This document shows positions 1 to 11,218 of a DNA stretch of 64,000 nucleotides, piece after piece. How positions within the stretch are numbered: position 1 is the first letter of the stretch; the number at the start of each line of letters is the position of its first letter. The DNA is from Sodalis praecaptivus (GTDB taxonomy: Bacteria; Pseudomonadota; Gammaproteobacteria; Enterobacterales; Enterobacteriaceae): assembly GCF_000517425.1 (NCBI RefSeq), contig NZ_CP006569.1:3586760-3650759 (forward strand), given 5' to 3'. The position numbers were made by a program, and so were the translations under genes. The notes under the pieces were generated by a model. It saw nothing but the letters and a program-made list of their open reading frames with translations. It made no database searches and had not been told where the DNA came from.

Positions 1-567
1 GATGAGCAGATTCGAGCGGGAAACGCTCGCGCGCCATTGGCGCAAGCCGCCGCTGACGGCACATTGACCGCCGAAGATGCTATTGAGTTTGGTGATCTGG
101 ATAAGCAGTACCAACAGTCTACGTTTGCCGGACATTTTATTGAACTCGGCGTCGATAGGGCGAGCGGTGAAGTCCGGGTGCGCCGCATGCTGGCGGTGTG
201 TGCCGCCGGCCGCATACTCAACCCGAAAACCGCGCGTAGCCAGGTGATTGGCGCCATGACGATGGGACTGGGCGCGGCGCTGATGGAAGAGTTGGCGGTA
301 GATACCCGGCTGGGCTATTTCGTTAACCACGATATGGCGGGCTATGAGGTGCCCGTGCATGCCGACATCCCCGAACAGGAGGTGATATTCCTGGATGATA
401 CCGACCCGATTTCGTCGCCGATGAAAGCCAAAGGGGTGGGCGAATTGGGCCTGTGCGGCGTCAGCGCCGCCATCTCGAACGCCATTTATAACGCCACGGG
501 CGTACGGGTGCGGGATTATCCCATCACGCTGGATAAATTGATCAACGCGCTTCCAGAAGGGGTTTGA
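1..567 (+). CDS. paoC: Molybdopterin-binding subunit of an aldehyde/xanthine oxidoreductase, C-terminal part (PaoC/YagR-like), 5' cut by window edge
   Basis: The reading frame is open from base 1, so this is the last 188 codons of a larger gene; the E. coli PaoC family is about 730 residues. The remaining part carries the GHFIELGVD and KGVGELG motifs of the xanthine oxidase family; the glutamate in KGVGELG is the conserved active-site glutamate near the molybdenum. The family oxidises aldehydes or purines with a molybdenum cofactor, usually with FAD and 2Fe-2S partner subunits that would lie upstream of this window. The paoD- and mocA-like genes follow directly, matching a pao-type operon. 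Family assignment is firm; the substrate is not visible. Confidence 0.85.
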   Translation, partial: DEQIRAGNARAPLAQAAADGTLTAEDAIEFGDLDKQYQQSTFAGHFIELGVDRASGEVRVRRMLAVCAAGRILNPKTARSQVIGAMTMGLGAALMEELAVDTRLGYFVNHDMAGYEVPVHADIPEQEVIFLDDTDPISSPMKAKGVGELGLCGVSAAISNAIYNATGVRVRDYPITLDKLINALPEGV

Positions 568-576
568 GGAGAACCG

Positions 577-1533
577 ATGTTGTCACATACGCCATTGTTA
601 TCCCCTACCCATCCGGCGCGACTCAATCCCGAGCGGGCTTTTCTGACCGATGACGACGCGACGGTATTGCGCTTCGCGGCCGAAGCCCTCGCTGCTAGCA
701 TGGCCGCGGTGCTGGTGACGCTGGTCGAAATTCGCGGCGGGGCGGCCCGCCCGTTGGGGGCACAGATGGCGGTGCGCGAAGATGGTTTCTATTGCGGCTT
801 TGTCTCCGGCGGCTGCGTCGAGGCCGCCGTAGCTTATGAAGCGATGGAGGTCATGGCTACCGGTCAAGACCGCGAGGTGGTTTACGGCGATGGCTCACCC
901 TATTTCGACATTGTGCTTACCTGCGGCGGCGGGATTACTCTTAGCCTGCACAAGTTAGAAACGGCACAGCCTCTGCTGGCCGTACTGAACAACTTAGAAC
1001 GGCGAAAGCCTGGCGGTTTACGCTATACGCCCCGCTCACAAACGCTGCAAAGCATTTCGCCCACACGATCGACGGGCTGGAATCAGGCCACTTTTGAAAT
1101 CTACTACCGTCCTTGCCCTCGGGTGCTCGTTTATGGCCGCTCGGTTGAAGCGCAAGCGACGGCCACTATCGCGCAGGCTGCGGGATATGATGTTCACATG
1201 AGCGACGGTTTTCAACCGCGCGCCGGCGCGCTGATGGATGCGGATACGGCGGTGGTCCTGCTCTGTCACGATTTGCACCGTGAACTGCCCGTGCTGCACG
1301 CCGCCCTGGCGGCAAATCCTTTTTACATCGGCGCTTTGGGCAGTCAGCGAACTCATGGTAAGCGTATGCTAAGACTGCGGGAACTGGGCTGGCGCAGCGC
1401 GGATATAGCGCGGATTAAGGCGCCGATAGGACTATTTCCAAAAGCGCGCGACGCGCACTCGCTGGCACTTTCCATTTTAGCGGAAGTGGCGGCGGTCCGT
1501 CTCGGCGGCATAAGCGATGAGGCTGCAACATAA
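577..1533 (+). CDS. paoD: XdhC/CoxI-family molybdenum cofactor insertion chaperone (PaoD-like)
   Basis: The product is 318 residues, the length of E. coli PaoD. The N-terminal XdhC/CoxI region has the GGCVEAAV motif (about residues 75-83), and the C-terminal half is a Rossmann-like XdhC_C domain ending in a GALGSQRTH motif typical of the family. Such proteins bind the molybdenum cofactor, help mature it and insert it into the apo large subunit. The start is an ATG 9 bp after the paoC stop, behind a GAGGAG ribosome site, and the stop overlaps the next start by one base, so the three genes look co-transcribed. Confidence 0.88.
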   Translation: MLSHTPLLSPTHPARLNPERAFLTDDDATVLRFAAEALAASMAAVLVTLVEIRGGAARPLGAQMAVREDGFYCGFVSGGCVEAAVAYEAMEVMATGQDREVVYGDGSPYFDIVLTCGGGITLSLHKLETAQPLLAVLNNLERRKPGGLRYTPRSQTLQSISPTRSTGWNQATFEIYYRPCPRVLVYGRSVEAQATATIAQAAGYDVHMSDGFQPRAGALMDADTAVVLLCHDLHRELPVLHAALAANPFYIGALGSQRTHGKRMLRLRELGWRSADIARIKAPIGLFPKARDAHSLALSILAEVAAVRLGGISDEAAT

Positions 1534-2099
1534 TGCCCTCTCCGGTCATCATTATTCTTGCCGCGGGCCGGGGGGAACGGTTTCTCGCCTCCGGGGCAAC
1601 GACGCACAAGCTCGATACGCTGCTCAATGGGCAACCGGTTATCTGGCATGTGATCCAGGCGGTGAAAGCATCGGGTTTGGACTGGCACCTCGTCAGACCT
1701 GAGGGGGGTACCGGCGGGATGGGGGAATCAATTTCCCTGGGGATAAAAGCCACATCGCATGCCGCCGGGTGGCTGATCCTCCCTGCCGATTTACCGCTGA
1801 TTCGGCCGGATTCGCTATGGCGCGTCGCGGAAGGATTAAAGCAAAAACCTATCGTTGTGCCACAGTACCGCCAGCGCCGGGGACATCCGGTGGCCTTCGC
1901 GCGGGCATATCTGCCTTTGCTGCTGACCCTTGCGGGTGACCATGGCGCGAAGGAGATTGTGAGAGATTCACTGCGCCGCGAAAATGTTATGGCGCTGTCA
2001 CTTGACGATGCCGGCATCGTCCATGACATCGACACATTGTCCGATTTGCACCGTGCGCAGCGCTTGTTGCAAAGGGGTGCAAGACGACGGCCCGTCTGA
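1533..2099 (+). CDS. mocA: MocA-like molybdenum cofactor cytidylyltransferase
   Basis: This 188-residue protein has the nucleotidyltransferase pattern of MocA/MobA: an N-terminal LAAGRGERF loop followed by a lysine (HKLD), a GGMGESI motif near residue 62, PADLP at the metal-binding position and HDIDT near the C terminus. MocA transfers CMP from CTP to molybdopterin to make the dinucleotide cofactor used by xanthine oxidase-family enzymes. The ATG shares its A with the preceding TAA stop, indicating translational coupling with the chaperone gene. The expected job is to supply cofactor for the enzyme whose C terminus starts this window. Specificity for CTP over GTP is inferred from context. Confidence 0.82.
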   Translation: MPSPVIIILAAGRGERFLASGATTHKLDTLLNGQPVIWHVIQAVKASGLDWHLVRPEGGTGGMGESISLGIKATSHAAGWLILPADLPLIRPDSLWRVAEGLKQKPIVVPQYRQRRGHPVAFARAYLPLLLTLAGDHGAKEIVRDSLRRENVMALSLDDAGIVHDIDTLSDLHRAQRLLQRGARRRPV

Positions 2100-2300
2100 A
2101 TACAGTGACTACCGATAATCCTGGTTGAGTCCATGGTCTTCGCTAAACAGATTTTGCGCTTCGCTGAGACCTGCTAGACCCCCGCCTCCGCCACGGGCCC
2201 GCCGCAGTGATAACCGGTCGGTTTCTCCCTCCCCGCCGGTACATTTACCAATAACCGCCATGAGTAGTGACTATCAAATGAATGACAATTTATGGCATTG

Positions 2301-2350
2301 ATGGGGAAAAGTACTCTTTTTAAACCGACATAAACATGTGACTTTTACTC
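2301..2350 (+). promoter_or_regulatory. Upstream element shared by the PAS-LuxR genes (copy 1)
   Basis: This stretch about 60-105 bp before the first PAS-LuxR start reads TGGGGAAAAGTACTCTTTT and then ACATGTGACTTTTACTC. The same order of blocks appears at 9285-9330 and 11219-11272 ahead of the other two family members, while the sequence outside the blocks is more divergent. It is probably the core promoter or an operator. No convincing sigma-70 -35/-10 pair can be assigned by eye. Confidence 0.5.
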
Positions 2351-2406
2351 CTGCGGCGATGTTTTGGTATTAATTGCACAGCGTGTTATGTCATGGAGAC
2401 AGTGTC

Positions 2407-3120
2407 ATGGGCAGTAAAGTTAAATTACCAGCAGCCATTAAGCCTCACGATGCACTTGCAAAAGTCTCGTTGATCGCTTTGATGGAGTACTCTCACATTC
2501 CTTTCGCTATCAAAGATACGGAATCTCGTGTCCAATATATTAATCATGCATGCAGGGAGTGGCTAAATCTTCCCGCGCACTTCGATTATGAAGGACGGTG
2601 TGATGATGAATTTCCTCATCCCATAGCGGCGTTCGCCGCCGAGTTCCAAACTCAGGACAGAAAGGCCGAAACGGATAAGGGGGGAGCAGAGGTAATTATA
2701 ACGTCATATTTCGGCAGGGATGGCATACTTGCGCCTTATTATTCACCCAAATTCCCCCTCTTTAACGATGAAGGAGAAGTTATTGGGTCTCTACTCTATC
2801 AAAGAAAGTTTAGCTTTATCTCCCTCGGCGACTTCTTCAACAATCTCAAGCCGTCAGTGATAACGTTAACGCCGCCCGTTGACATATTCTCCGCTAAAGA
2901 ACTGGACGTAATCTTTTACGCGATACAGAAAATACCGGCGAAAGAAATGTCGCCTAAGCTCTTCATTTCACACAGAACAATTGAAAATAGATTACAAAAA
3001 ATTTATAGCAAAATCGGCACCAACTCATTTAATGGGCTGATTGAGTATTGCTACAGCGTTGGCCTAAATCATTACGTACCGCCAAAACGCCTTAAAGAAG
3101 GCGTTAATTTCTGTTGGTAA
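2407..3120 (+). CDS. PAS-domain LuxR-type transcriptional regulator (solo), copy 1
   Basis: The 237-residue protein has a PAS-type sensory domain (about residues 22-138, with FAIKDTESRVQYIN and YYSPKFPLF blocks) and a LuxR-type helix-turn-helix (about 161-217, with KEMSPKLFISHRTIENRL). The ATG at 2407 is chosen over an upstream TTG because GGAGA lies 7 bp before it and the second copy has the same arrangement. No autoinducer synthase is adjacent, so it is a LuxR solo; PAS4-LuxR solos form a large family in Photorhabdus and are thought to sense small host or environmental molecules. Ligand and targets are unknown. It is closely similar to the product at 11323-12036. Confidence 0.85.
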   Translation: MGSKVKLPAAIKPHDALAKVSLIALMEYSHIPFAIKDTESRVQYINHACREWLNLPAHFDYEGRCDDEFPHPIAAFAAEFQTQDRKAETDKGGAEVIITSYFGRDGILAPYYSPKFPLFNDEGEVIGSLLYQRKFSFISLGDFFNNLKPSVITLTPPVDIFSAKELDVIFYAIQKIPAKEMSPKLFISHRTIENRLQKIYSKIGTNSFNGLIEYCYSVGLNHYVPPKRLKEGVNFCW

Positions 3121-3355
3121 TTACGATAAAATTGGAATGCACCGCTAGACCGGCCGGCGTGAGTGGACCTCTACCTATGCCACAACGGAATGACAAAGGC
3201 AAAGGGGTGATAGGTCAACAATAGCGGTTACGTTCTCTCTTCTCACCCCGTTGCTTGAGGCCGCCCGCTATGATGAGGAGGGGCATACGGCGGTTTTACG
3301 GCCCCACCCCCTCGCAAACGTACGGACCCGCTCGGTGATATGCGCGAGGGTACGT

Positions 3356-4393
3356 TTAATCCGATTGCAGGCTTTGCGGCGTAAAACTCAACGTCATGTC
3401 GCTCTTTATATCTTGAGCCTGGCTGGTAAAGAGCCAATCGGGGGTTCCGAGCGCCAAGGACGTTGTCAAATGCGGGTTAAGAGTGAACGTTAACGCCTTG
3501 CTGCCGGCGCCGGCGCTAACCGGTACGCTCAGGTCCAGGGTTCCCCCCGGGGCAACGCTCGTGCCGCTGTAAGAAGCGCCAACGCCCAGCCCTGTTTTAT
3601 CAGTGGCAAAATAACCGCTATTACCGCTGAAGGGCGACCCATTGACCTTAAGAGTACCGGAAACATGACTAATATGACTTAAGACGGTCGTTGACTCACT
3701 GCTACAGCTAAGCTTAACCGACCCCACGGTGCTTTCTTCCGATGCCGAACCGGCTAACGCCTTGTCGGTATCGATTGAGGAGAGCTTGGCATTGTTACTG
3801 ACGAAAGAGCTATCGCAGCTCACGCTGCCAATATTATCCCAACCGTTGATGGATAAAGCGTAGTTTGAGTCGCGCAGCGATCCTACGCCGTCCAATTGGA
3901 AAAGAGTTAAATTCGTCACGCCCTGAGTGCTGATTTCGCCTTGCTTTTCCAGATAAACTTTGAAAGTAACTGTGATGGACCTTTTCTCCCCTTTGGCAAA
4001 GATATGATCGGTTTTGACTTTACTGCTAAGCGCATCCCCATCGGCGTCAAATAACCCGAGATCTTTACCATCAAAATATAATCCCAATTTCACCCCCTGC
4101 GGGAGTTGCTGAGAATCCCGTCTTGGATAAGGGTATACATATAAATTTTCCTCACCCGAGTTAAGTTGACTTTCGCAGGTGACGTTTTTCGTGTAAGTTT
4201 GCGATTCCCAAATTCTGTCGCCATTGGACGCGCCCTTCAGATAAGCCACCGCGCCCAACGTCACCGACTCGGCCATGGCGTTGGGGTCATCGTCGATATA
4301 GCAGGCTAGCGCGTACGCATTTGATGTCGCGAACATCCACATGCACAGTGACGCGAATATCGATAAATAAGTCTTACTGATTCTAATCTTCAT
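3356..4393 (-). CDS. Secreted beta-rich protein, fimbrial/adhesin-like, partner of the inverse autotransporter
   Basis: The 345-residue product begins with a clear signal peptide (MKIRISKTYL, hydrophobic core, cleavage near ALA). The start at 4393 is preferred over the longer frame because GAGGATAATGAC precedes it. The mature protein is rich in Ser, Thr, Gly and beta-prone sequence, with single cysteines that could form disulphides and a KLGLYFDGKDLG stretch reminiscent of fimbrial subunits or tip adhesins. It lies 95 bp downstream of the invasin-like gene on the same strand, so the two are probably expressed together. No chaperone or usher genes are nearby. Function is inferred from secretion and context only. 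Confidence 0.6.
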   Translation of the reverse strand: MKIRISKTYLSIFASLCMWMFATSNAYALACYIDDDPNAMAESVTLGAVAYLKGASNGDRIWESQTYTKNVTCESQLNSGEENLYVYPYPRRDSQQLPQGVKLGLYFDGKDLGLFDADGDALSSKVKTDHIFAKGEKRSITVTFKVYLEKQGEISTQGVTNLTLFQLDGVGSLRDSNYALSINGWDNIGSVSCDSSFVSNNAKLSSIDTDKALAGSASEESTVGSVKLSCSSESTTVLSHISHVSGTLKVNGSPFSGNSGYFATDKTGLGVGASYSGTSVAPGGTLDLSVPVSAGAGSKALTFTLNPHLTTSLALGTPDWLFTSQAQDIKSDMTLSFTPQSLQSD

Positions 4394-4488
4394 GTCATTA
4401 TCCTCGCACCGCGGTAGCGACCGCAATGCTGTGTAATTAAACAAGGTTCATGGGGCGCCGGTTTTCCCGTACGGCGCCCCGGCGAACA

Positions 4489-7293
4489 TTAAGCGCTGGC
4501 ATTGACCGACAGTGACAATGTCGACGAATAAACACCTGCATCAACCGCCTTAAGCTCTTCTAGTCGGGTACCGTTAACCGAAACGGCGATGCTGCCTACG
4601 CTCGGTTTGGTGGAGGTAAAGGTCGCGGTATAAACACCGTCATGCTCGCTGACCGCGCTTATTTGGCCCTCAACGTCATCCGGTACAAATGCCACCGTCA
4701 AACCCGTCACGGCGTTATTATTCTCGTCACGCGCGGTGAACGTCAGATTGATGGCGCGGCTACCGTCAGAGGCAATCAGGGTTTTATCCGCTTGCAGCGT
4801 GGATTTAACACCCACCACCTCGCCGGCGACAAAGGTAATAGAGGCCGATTTAGCATGACCGTTCGTCGTCGCGGTAACCTTGAACGTACCGGACGTGGTA
4901 CTCATAGCGCTAAACGTTGCCGCCCCCTCTTTATCCGTCGTGACGCTGTCGGAAGATAATGTCGCACCGCTTTCGACCTTTAGCGTTACGGGCGTATTGT
5001 CGATGACATTCCCATTGGCGTCCGTTACGCTGACTTTAAGCTGATTTTCGGTTTTACCGTCGGCGGTCGCGTTATCAGAGACCACGTTCAATTCGGCGAT
5101 TACCGCCGATTTTTCATCGCTGACAAAGGTCGTTTTGACCGTTTTAGTCGTTTTATTTTCGAGCGCCGCGGTAACCATAGCCTCGCCTGCTTTCAAACTG
5201 GTAAGACTGGCTATGGCTAATCCGTTGGCATCGGTCGTGGCATTGTCGATAATGGTAGCGCCATTATCCGCAGTGAACGTCACCGTTTGATTCGGTACCG
5301 GGTTGTCATGGGCATCCACGACGGCCACTTTGACCTGATTAGTTTCCGTGCCGTCGGCGGCGGCATTATCCGAAACGACTTCCAGGGTCTTGATCTGCGC
5401 CGTCGCGTTGTCGGCCTCCACCGTCACGCTGGCGGGTGTAAAGGTCACCGCGCGGGCGCTGGGCGTTATTTTAACCACATCGGTTCCCGTTCCTGCCGTC
5501 ACCACCAGCGTGAATATACCGCTCTCCTGACGTTGTAGCGTGGAGACCTTGGCGCCAGAATTCTCCTGCTCATTTTTGGTGGTAATCGTGATCTCGTCCT
5601 CGCCAATATCGACGGGATTACCCTGTATATCCTTTACCCGCAAGGTCAGCGTTTGCTGCGAGGCATTATCGGCCGGCAGGGTGCTTTTCGCCGGCGTAAA
5701 CTCGCTGGTGGTATTGTTAATAGCGGGCTGCGTGACGGTGAGGGTGGTCTTCGCTCTTTTAGACGCGTTGCCATGGGTATCAATAGCAACACCACTAATT
5801 TCATAGACATTCCCATTAGCCGCATCGAAGTTATAATCGGGCAATACAATGCTGTAGTTATCTACGCTTTCCTGCACAATTTTACCGCCGGCCGCAAGTA
5901 ATTCCGGTGCCGACCAGTCGATTCGCTCAAGTCCATATTTGCTGTTTATCGACACATTCAGCGATTTTTGTTCCCCCGCATAACCGGCCAATCGATCGGC
6001 GGTATACAGATGGATAACTTCTTTCTTGCGATATTCCAGAATGATATTGTTATTGCGATCCACCAAATCATAGCGACTCCCCGAGAGAGTGCGCATCGCG
6101 CCAACGGCACTTGAATCAAACTGATGCCGCCACGGCGTGCCGAGCTGTATATTGAATTGCATGCCTAACCGAGTATCATTCTGGCCCGCCTTTCCCTGGC
6201 GCTGATCGGCGCTAAGCGTCAGCAGAGGAAACGGTGTATAGTTGACCCCGACGGTTACGGCATGTGGGTCTTTTTGCCGGTTATCTTTCCCAAACAGGGC
6301 GACCTCTTTGCCGTAATATTGTTCATACTTTAGATTCGCCCCCAATTGCGGCACCGCCGGCATCCAACCTTCAAGGCGCATATCCCAGCCGTTGGCCGGA
6401 CGCTCCTGGTAATCCGCAAAGTCTTTGCTGTCTCGCCAGTTGGTGAGACGTAAATAACTGTTCGCGCCCATTTTCAGGAAATCACGCCAGTATTCTACTC
6501 CCATCCCCATACGTGCATGGTCGCGAGACAGATCGTAATCCAGGAAAGTGTTGCCGCCAACCATATAGCCATCATTAAACCAGCGCATGCCCATCCCCAG
6601 ATTAGTCTGGCTACGATCATCGGTGCGGTGTAGGCTTCCCTGGGTAAAAAGAAGTTTATCCTGCTGTTCATAGAGCGGAATAAGTAAATCCAGTTGGGAA
6701 TTTTTCAAAGAAAATTTCTTATCCACGTCCAACTGCAAACGAGCGGTGCCGAACTGGCTTAACCATTGCTGCACTTCGGTGCTGGCTGCCCCCGTGGCCA
6801 TACCGCGCGCCATCGAGGCGGCGGCGTCGCCATTTGGGCTGTTGGTCAGAAAATTACCGGCTTGCGTTGCCACCCCCGCGATCTTCTGCGCCTGGGGATC
6901 GTCTTGCGACCGTGAAGCCATTGCCGCGGGCTCATCGCTCCATTTTACCGCCGGCAGTGGCGCTAAAGGGACGTCAAGCTCATCCCCGGGCTGCAAATGG
7001 TCAAAGCCGCGAGCAAAAGTACGAAACTGATTCAGCTTGCGCAAAGCTTCCAGACTCATGTGATATTTTTGCGCTACCGAAGCCGTCGTTTCGCCGGCGG
7101 AAAGCGTATAGATTTTGGTGTCCAGAGCCGCTTCACCCGCTGGGGCTTTCAGAAATCGCGCATTACCGGCAGCACTGGCCAATGACGGTGCGAAAGCATA
7201 AGTTAACGGCACGATAGCTTGGACGCCAATATTCAACCAGCTGACGAGAATAACACCTGGTGAAAAGTTTTTTGTTTTGCAGATTTTCTTCAT
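4489..7293 (-). CDS. Inverse autotransporter adhesin (intimin/invasin family) with Ig-like repeats
   Basis: The 934-residue protein starts with an extended signal region, then a LysM-like periplasmic segment (about residues 60-112, YTLSAGETTASVAQKY), a 12-strand-type intimin/invasin beta-barrel (about 175-400, with LGMGMRWF and GGNTFLDYD), and four Big_1-like Ig domains (about 530-930) marked by repeated 'DNA..DG' openings and GNPV/DNPV turns. This architecture anchors in the outer membrane by an N-terminal barrel and exports C-terminal Ig domains to bind host or bacterial surfaces. No C-terminal lectin domain is evident; the protein ends within or just after an Ig unit. The ATG at 7293 has a weak AAGAG about 10 bp upstream. 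Confidence 0.9.
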   Translation of the reverse strand: MKKICKTKNFSPGVILVSWLNIGVQAIVPLTYAFAPSLASAAGNARFLKAPAGEAALDTKIYTLSAGETTASVAQKYHMSLEALRKLNQFRTFARGFDHLQPGDELDVPLAPLPAVKWSDEPAAMASRSQDDPQAQKIAGVATQAGNFLTNSPNGDAAASMARGMATGAASTEVQQWLSQFGTARLQLDVDKKFSLKNSQLDLLIPLYEQQDKLLFTQGSLHRTDDRSQTNLGMGMRWFNDGYMVGGNTFLDYDLSRDHARMGMGVEYWRDFLKMGANSYLRLTNWRDSKDFADYQERPANGWDMRLEGWMPAVPQLGANLKYEQYYGKEVALFGKDNRQKDPHAVTVGVNYTPFPLLTLSADQRQGKAGQNDTRLGMQFNIQLGTPWRHQFDSSAVGAMRTLSGSRYDLVDRNNNIILEYRKKEVIHLYTADRLAGYAGEQKSLNVSINSKYGLERIDWSAPELLAAGGKIVQESVDNYSIVLPDYNFDAANGNVYEISGVAIDTHGNASKRAKTTLTVTQPAINNTTSEFTPAKSTLPADNASQQTLTLRVKDIQGNPVDIGEDEITITTKNEQENSGAKVSTLQRQESGIFTLVVTAGTGTDVVKITPSARAVTFTPASVTVEADNATAQIKTLEVVSDNAAADGTETNQVKVAVVDAHDNPVPNQTVTFTADNGATIIDNATTDANGLAIASLTSLKAGEAMVTAALENKTTKTVKTTFVSDEKSAVIAELNVVSDNATADGKTENQLKVSVTDANGNVIDNTPVTLKVESGATLSSDSVTTDKEGAATFSAMSTTSGTFKVTATTNGHAKSASITFVAGEVVGVKSTLQADKTLIASDGSRAINLTFTARDENNNAVTGLTVAFVPDDVEGQISAVSEHDGVYTATFTSTKPSVGSIAVSVNGTRLEELKAVDAGVYSSTLSLSVNASA

Positions 7294-9056
<1,763 letters not shown>

Positions 9057-9284
9057 TCAACACGCCTTTTCACCGACAATGTCACACTCACTCTACTGCA
9101 AAGCTTGCTGCGATCAAGGAGACCGACAGACTTCGGCGCAGCCTCAATAACGGCAAGCGTTTACCAAGAGTGATTATTTTGTCCCCCTGAGGTTTAAAAG
9201 ATGATCTCGTTAATGAACATATTACCATGTTATTCTTAAATTTTCTAATCGCTCACACATTAATGAGATACCGATCTCTAAAAA

Positions 9285-9330
9285 ATGGGGTAATATACTC
9301 TTTATTCAACGAATGAAAATATGATTTTTA
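9285..9330 (+). promoter_or_regulatory. Upstream element shared by the PAS-LuxR genes (copy at the pseudogene)
   Basis: The sequence has ATGGGGTAATATACTCTTTA followed by ATATGATTTTTAAC, matching the blocks ahead of the two intact PAS-LuxR genes. It lies about 50-95 bp before the decayed copy. The element has stayed more recognisable than much of the coding region behind it. Confidence 0.45.
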
Positions 9331-9379
9331 ACGCCCAGTTCGCTACGGTCAGACAGAAAATCTCATAGGAGAATAAATC

Positions 9380-9900
9380 ATGGAGAAGAACAGCTCACCA
9401 GACCCCACTAAATCATTAACCATTACTCTGATGATAAACTGTCAATAAAGTTCATGCTAGAGTATACCTATCCACCCTGCGCGATCAAAGATACAGAATC
9501 CCATTAACGCTATACAAATAAACGCCACCTGGATTTCTAATTTATGGCAAAAAATTCAAATTACGAAGGAAACAAAGCTTCCGAATTCCCATGCTAATGG
9601 GCAGCAAAGGAATCAGAATACAGAGCTCAAGATCGTAAAGCGGAACAAAGCCAAGAGGGCGTGAAGTTCATTTCAACCATATATTTCTGGAGCGAACGGC
9701 TCTTTGAATTATACTCACTTATATTTTTCATACGAAATAGAGAAAATGGAATTTTAGGAACCAACAATCCTGCGAAAAAGATAAATTATCAATCAAATGG
9801 CGATTTTTTCACTGGCCCGTTAGAGTACTGTCACCACATTGGCTGAATAAACTCTGTCCCTAGAATGCTTCTTTGAGGAGGGGCGAACCTTTGCTGATAA
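9380..9900 (+). pseudogene. Decayed third copy of the PAS-LuxR regulator
   Basis: The ATG at 9380, behind AGGAG, starts a frame that fails within about 70 bp, yet the DNA can be followed along the intact copy at 11323-12036. GCGATCAAAGATACAGAATC matches the codons for the AIKD.ES block, GCTCAAGATCGTAAAGCGGA matches the codons for AQDRKAE, and the end (TAGAGTACTGTCACCACATTGG, then GCGAACCTTTGCTGATAA) matches the codons for the YCHHVGL and VNFCW ends. The span is about 200 bp shorter than the intact gene; the missing part covers most of the helix-turn-helix. Several stops and frameshifts make it non-functional. Confidence 0.75.
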
Positions 9901-10682
9901 CGACGATGAAAAGGCGCATGCATCGCGGGCCCGCTATGATAGCGCGGGCTTTCATATCGTATTAATGAAACCTTCAGGGTAAGCTTTTTTCTTGGTGAGC
10001 ATGAACCGATCGCTACAGCGTCGTCTTTGTCATTTGCAAACCTCTTTAATCCCGATTCAAAGTTATTAATGTGTTCTTCATTAATACACACCCTACTCTG
10101 CTACACGTCTTTTCATCATCCCTTAAGTGGTGTTGCTATAAAGAAGCATTTTCTCACCGACAGATTATGCGTCCTCCCAACGATGCCGAGCCCGACATTC
10201 CCGTACCCGCCAGCCAGATCTGCCGTGAGTAGGTCTTCTCCGATGCTGCGTTTTTTCCTGTAGTAATACGTTTGCGGCAGCGACGTGCCTAAAGTGAAGC
10301 GGCTAACTACGCACTGCGACACAATGGCGCCCGCCTGTCGCCACCGCAACTGAAGCCATGCCAGAGAGGGCGGTGCTACGGGCGGCACTGGGCCGGCAGC
10401 GCTGAAAACAGACCGGAGGCCGGCTGGTTCAGCGCTACCCTTCTTTGAGAAACAACATGAATGGAGGGCGGCAGGTCGATAACGAATGTCGTCCACCTGC
10501 GGCGTAAGATGTTTCGGCACCCCCTTACATCGGCATCAGGCTGGCGAGTAGAGGAATGCTCAGTGCGCTAAAAGCGGCGAACCCGCTAATTTTCAATACA
10601 ATTTCACCTTACGAAAGAAGCGATTTATTAATTTAATCCACGCTAAAATCATCTAGCTTACGGTTTTTACCTGGAGTAAACA
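9901..10682. other. Gene-poor stretch after the decayed regulator
   Basis: An imperfect GC-rich hairpin followed by TTTC (about 9925-9955) may be the old terminator of the decayed regulator; the intact copy at 12036 is followed by a comparable GCCCGC...GCGGGCTTTC hairpin. A 134-codon minus-strand frame (10116-10520) has no recognisable product. A tiny minus-strand frame (10525-10596, TTG start behind AGGTGA) would encode a 23-residue hydrophobic peptide and is speculative. Confidence 0.4.
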
Positions 10683-10949
10683 ATGATGACCTCTTGGACC
10701 AAAGGTGTGTCTTTATTTGATAGGCAATTCTTATTTAATTCAGCGGCAGATGACATAAAAAGCTCGGGATGCGTGACTACCAGTGCCTTAGTTAAAATCT
10801 TAAGGGCCACCGCCCGCACGGATATCAAGTTCTGTGATGGTTCATCAGCAATTGTGGTACCCCGACTTAGAAAAGTCGTTTATATCAATGTAACTGGTCA
10901 CATAAAAGCAGAAACATTCAATGCGCTTGGATTAACAACAAAGAGGTAG
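10683..10949 (+). CDS. Hypothetical 88-residue protein between PAS-LuxR copies
   Basis: I do not recognise this product. The frame starts at ATGATG behind a TGGAG ribosome site about 8 bp upstream, which favours a real gene, and it encodes a basic protein without a signal peptide or membrane segment. A central SSGCVTTSALVKIL stretch could be a small helical domain, and the C-terminal half is beta-prone (IVVPRLRKVVYINV). It stands alone between the decayed and the intact regulator copies. It may be a small regulator or a remnant of a larger gene. Confidence 0.45.
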   Translation: MMTSWTKGVSLFDRQFLFNSAADDIKSSGCVTTSALVKILRATARTDIKFCDGSSAIVVPRLRKVVYINVTGHIKAETFNALGLTTKR

Positions 10950-11218
10950 CTTTATAATACCTTTCATCAGCGCTCGCTTCTCCAGACGCGGAGTATAAGA
11001 TTGCAATCACGCCTGACCTGGAATGCCGATGCTTTAAAACCAGCCCATAGAATGGCCTTTGCCCCGTTAACCGTCAAATAGAACGCCGAACGCTGTAAGC
11101 CCAAGGTCCCCACTCAAGCCCGACATGTCTTAGAGTGCTAATAGGTGACTACTAGTATGACATTAAGATTTTTCGGCCTAATTCCTAAAAAGATAATCTC
11201 CTAATCACTATCTACCGA

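Noticed and set aside
2108..2125. Partial match (CCGATAAT) to the tRNA-Thr 3' end as an attachment site
   Set aside because: Only about eight bases match, too short for an att duplication.
10116..10520. 134-codon minus-strand frame
   Set aside because: No ribosome site, no recognisable domain, and composition like the surrounding decayed DNA.
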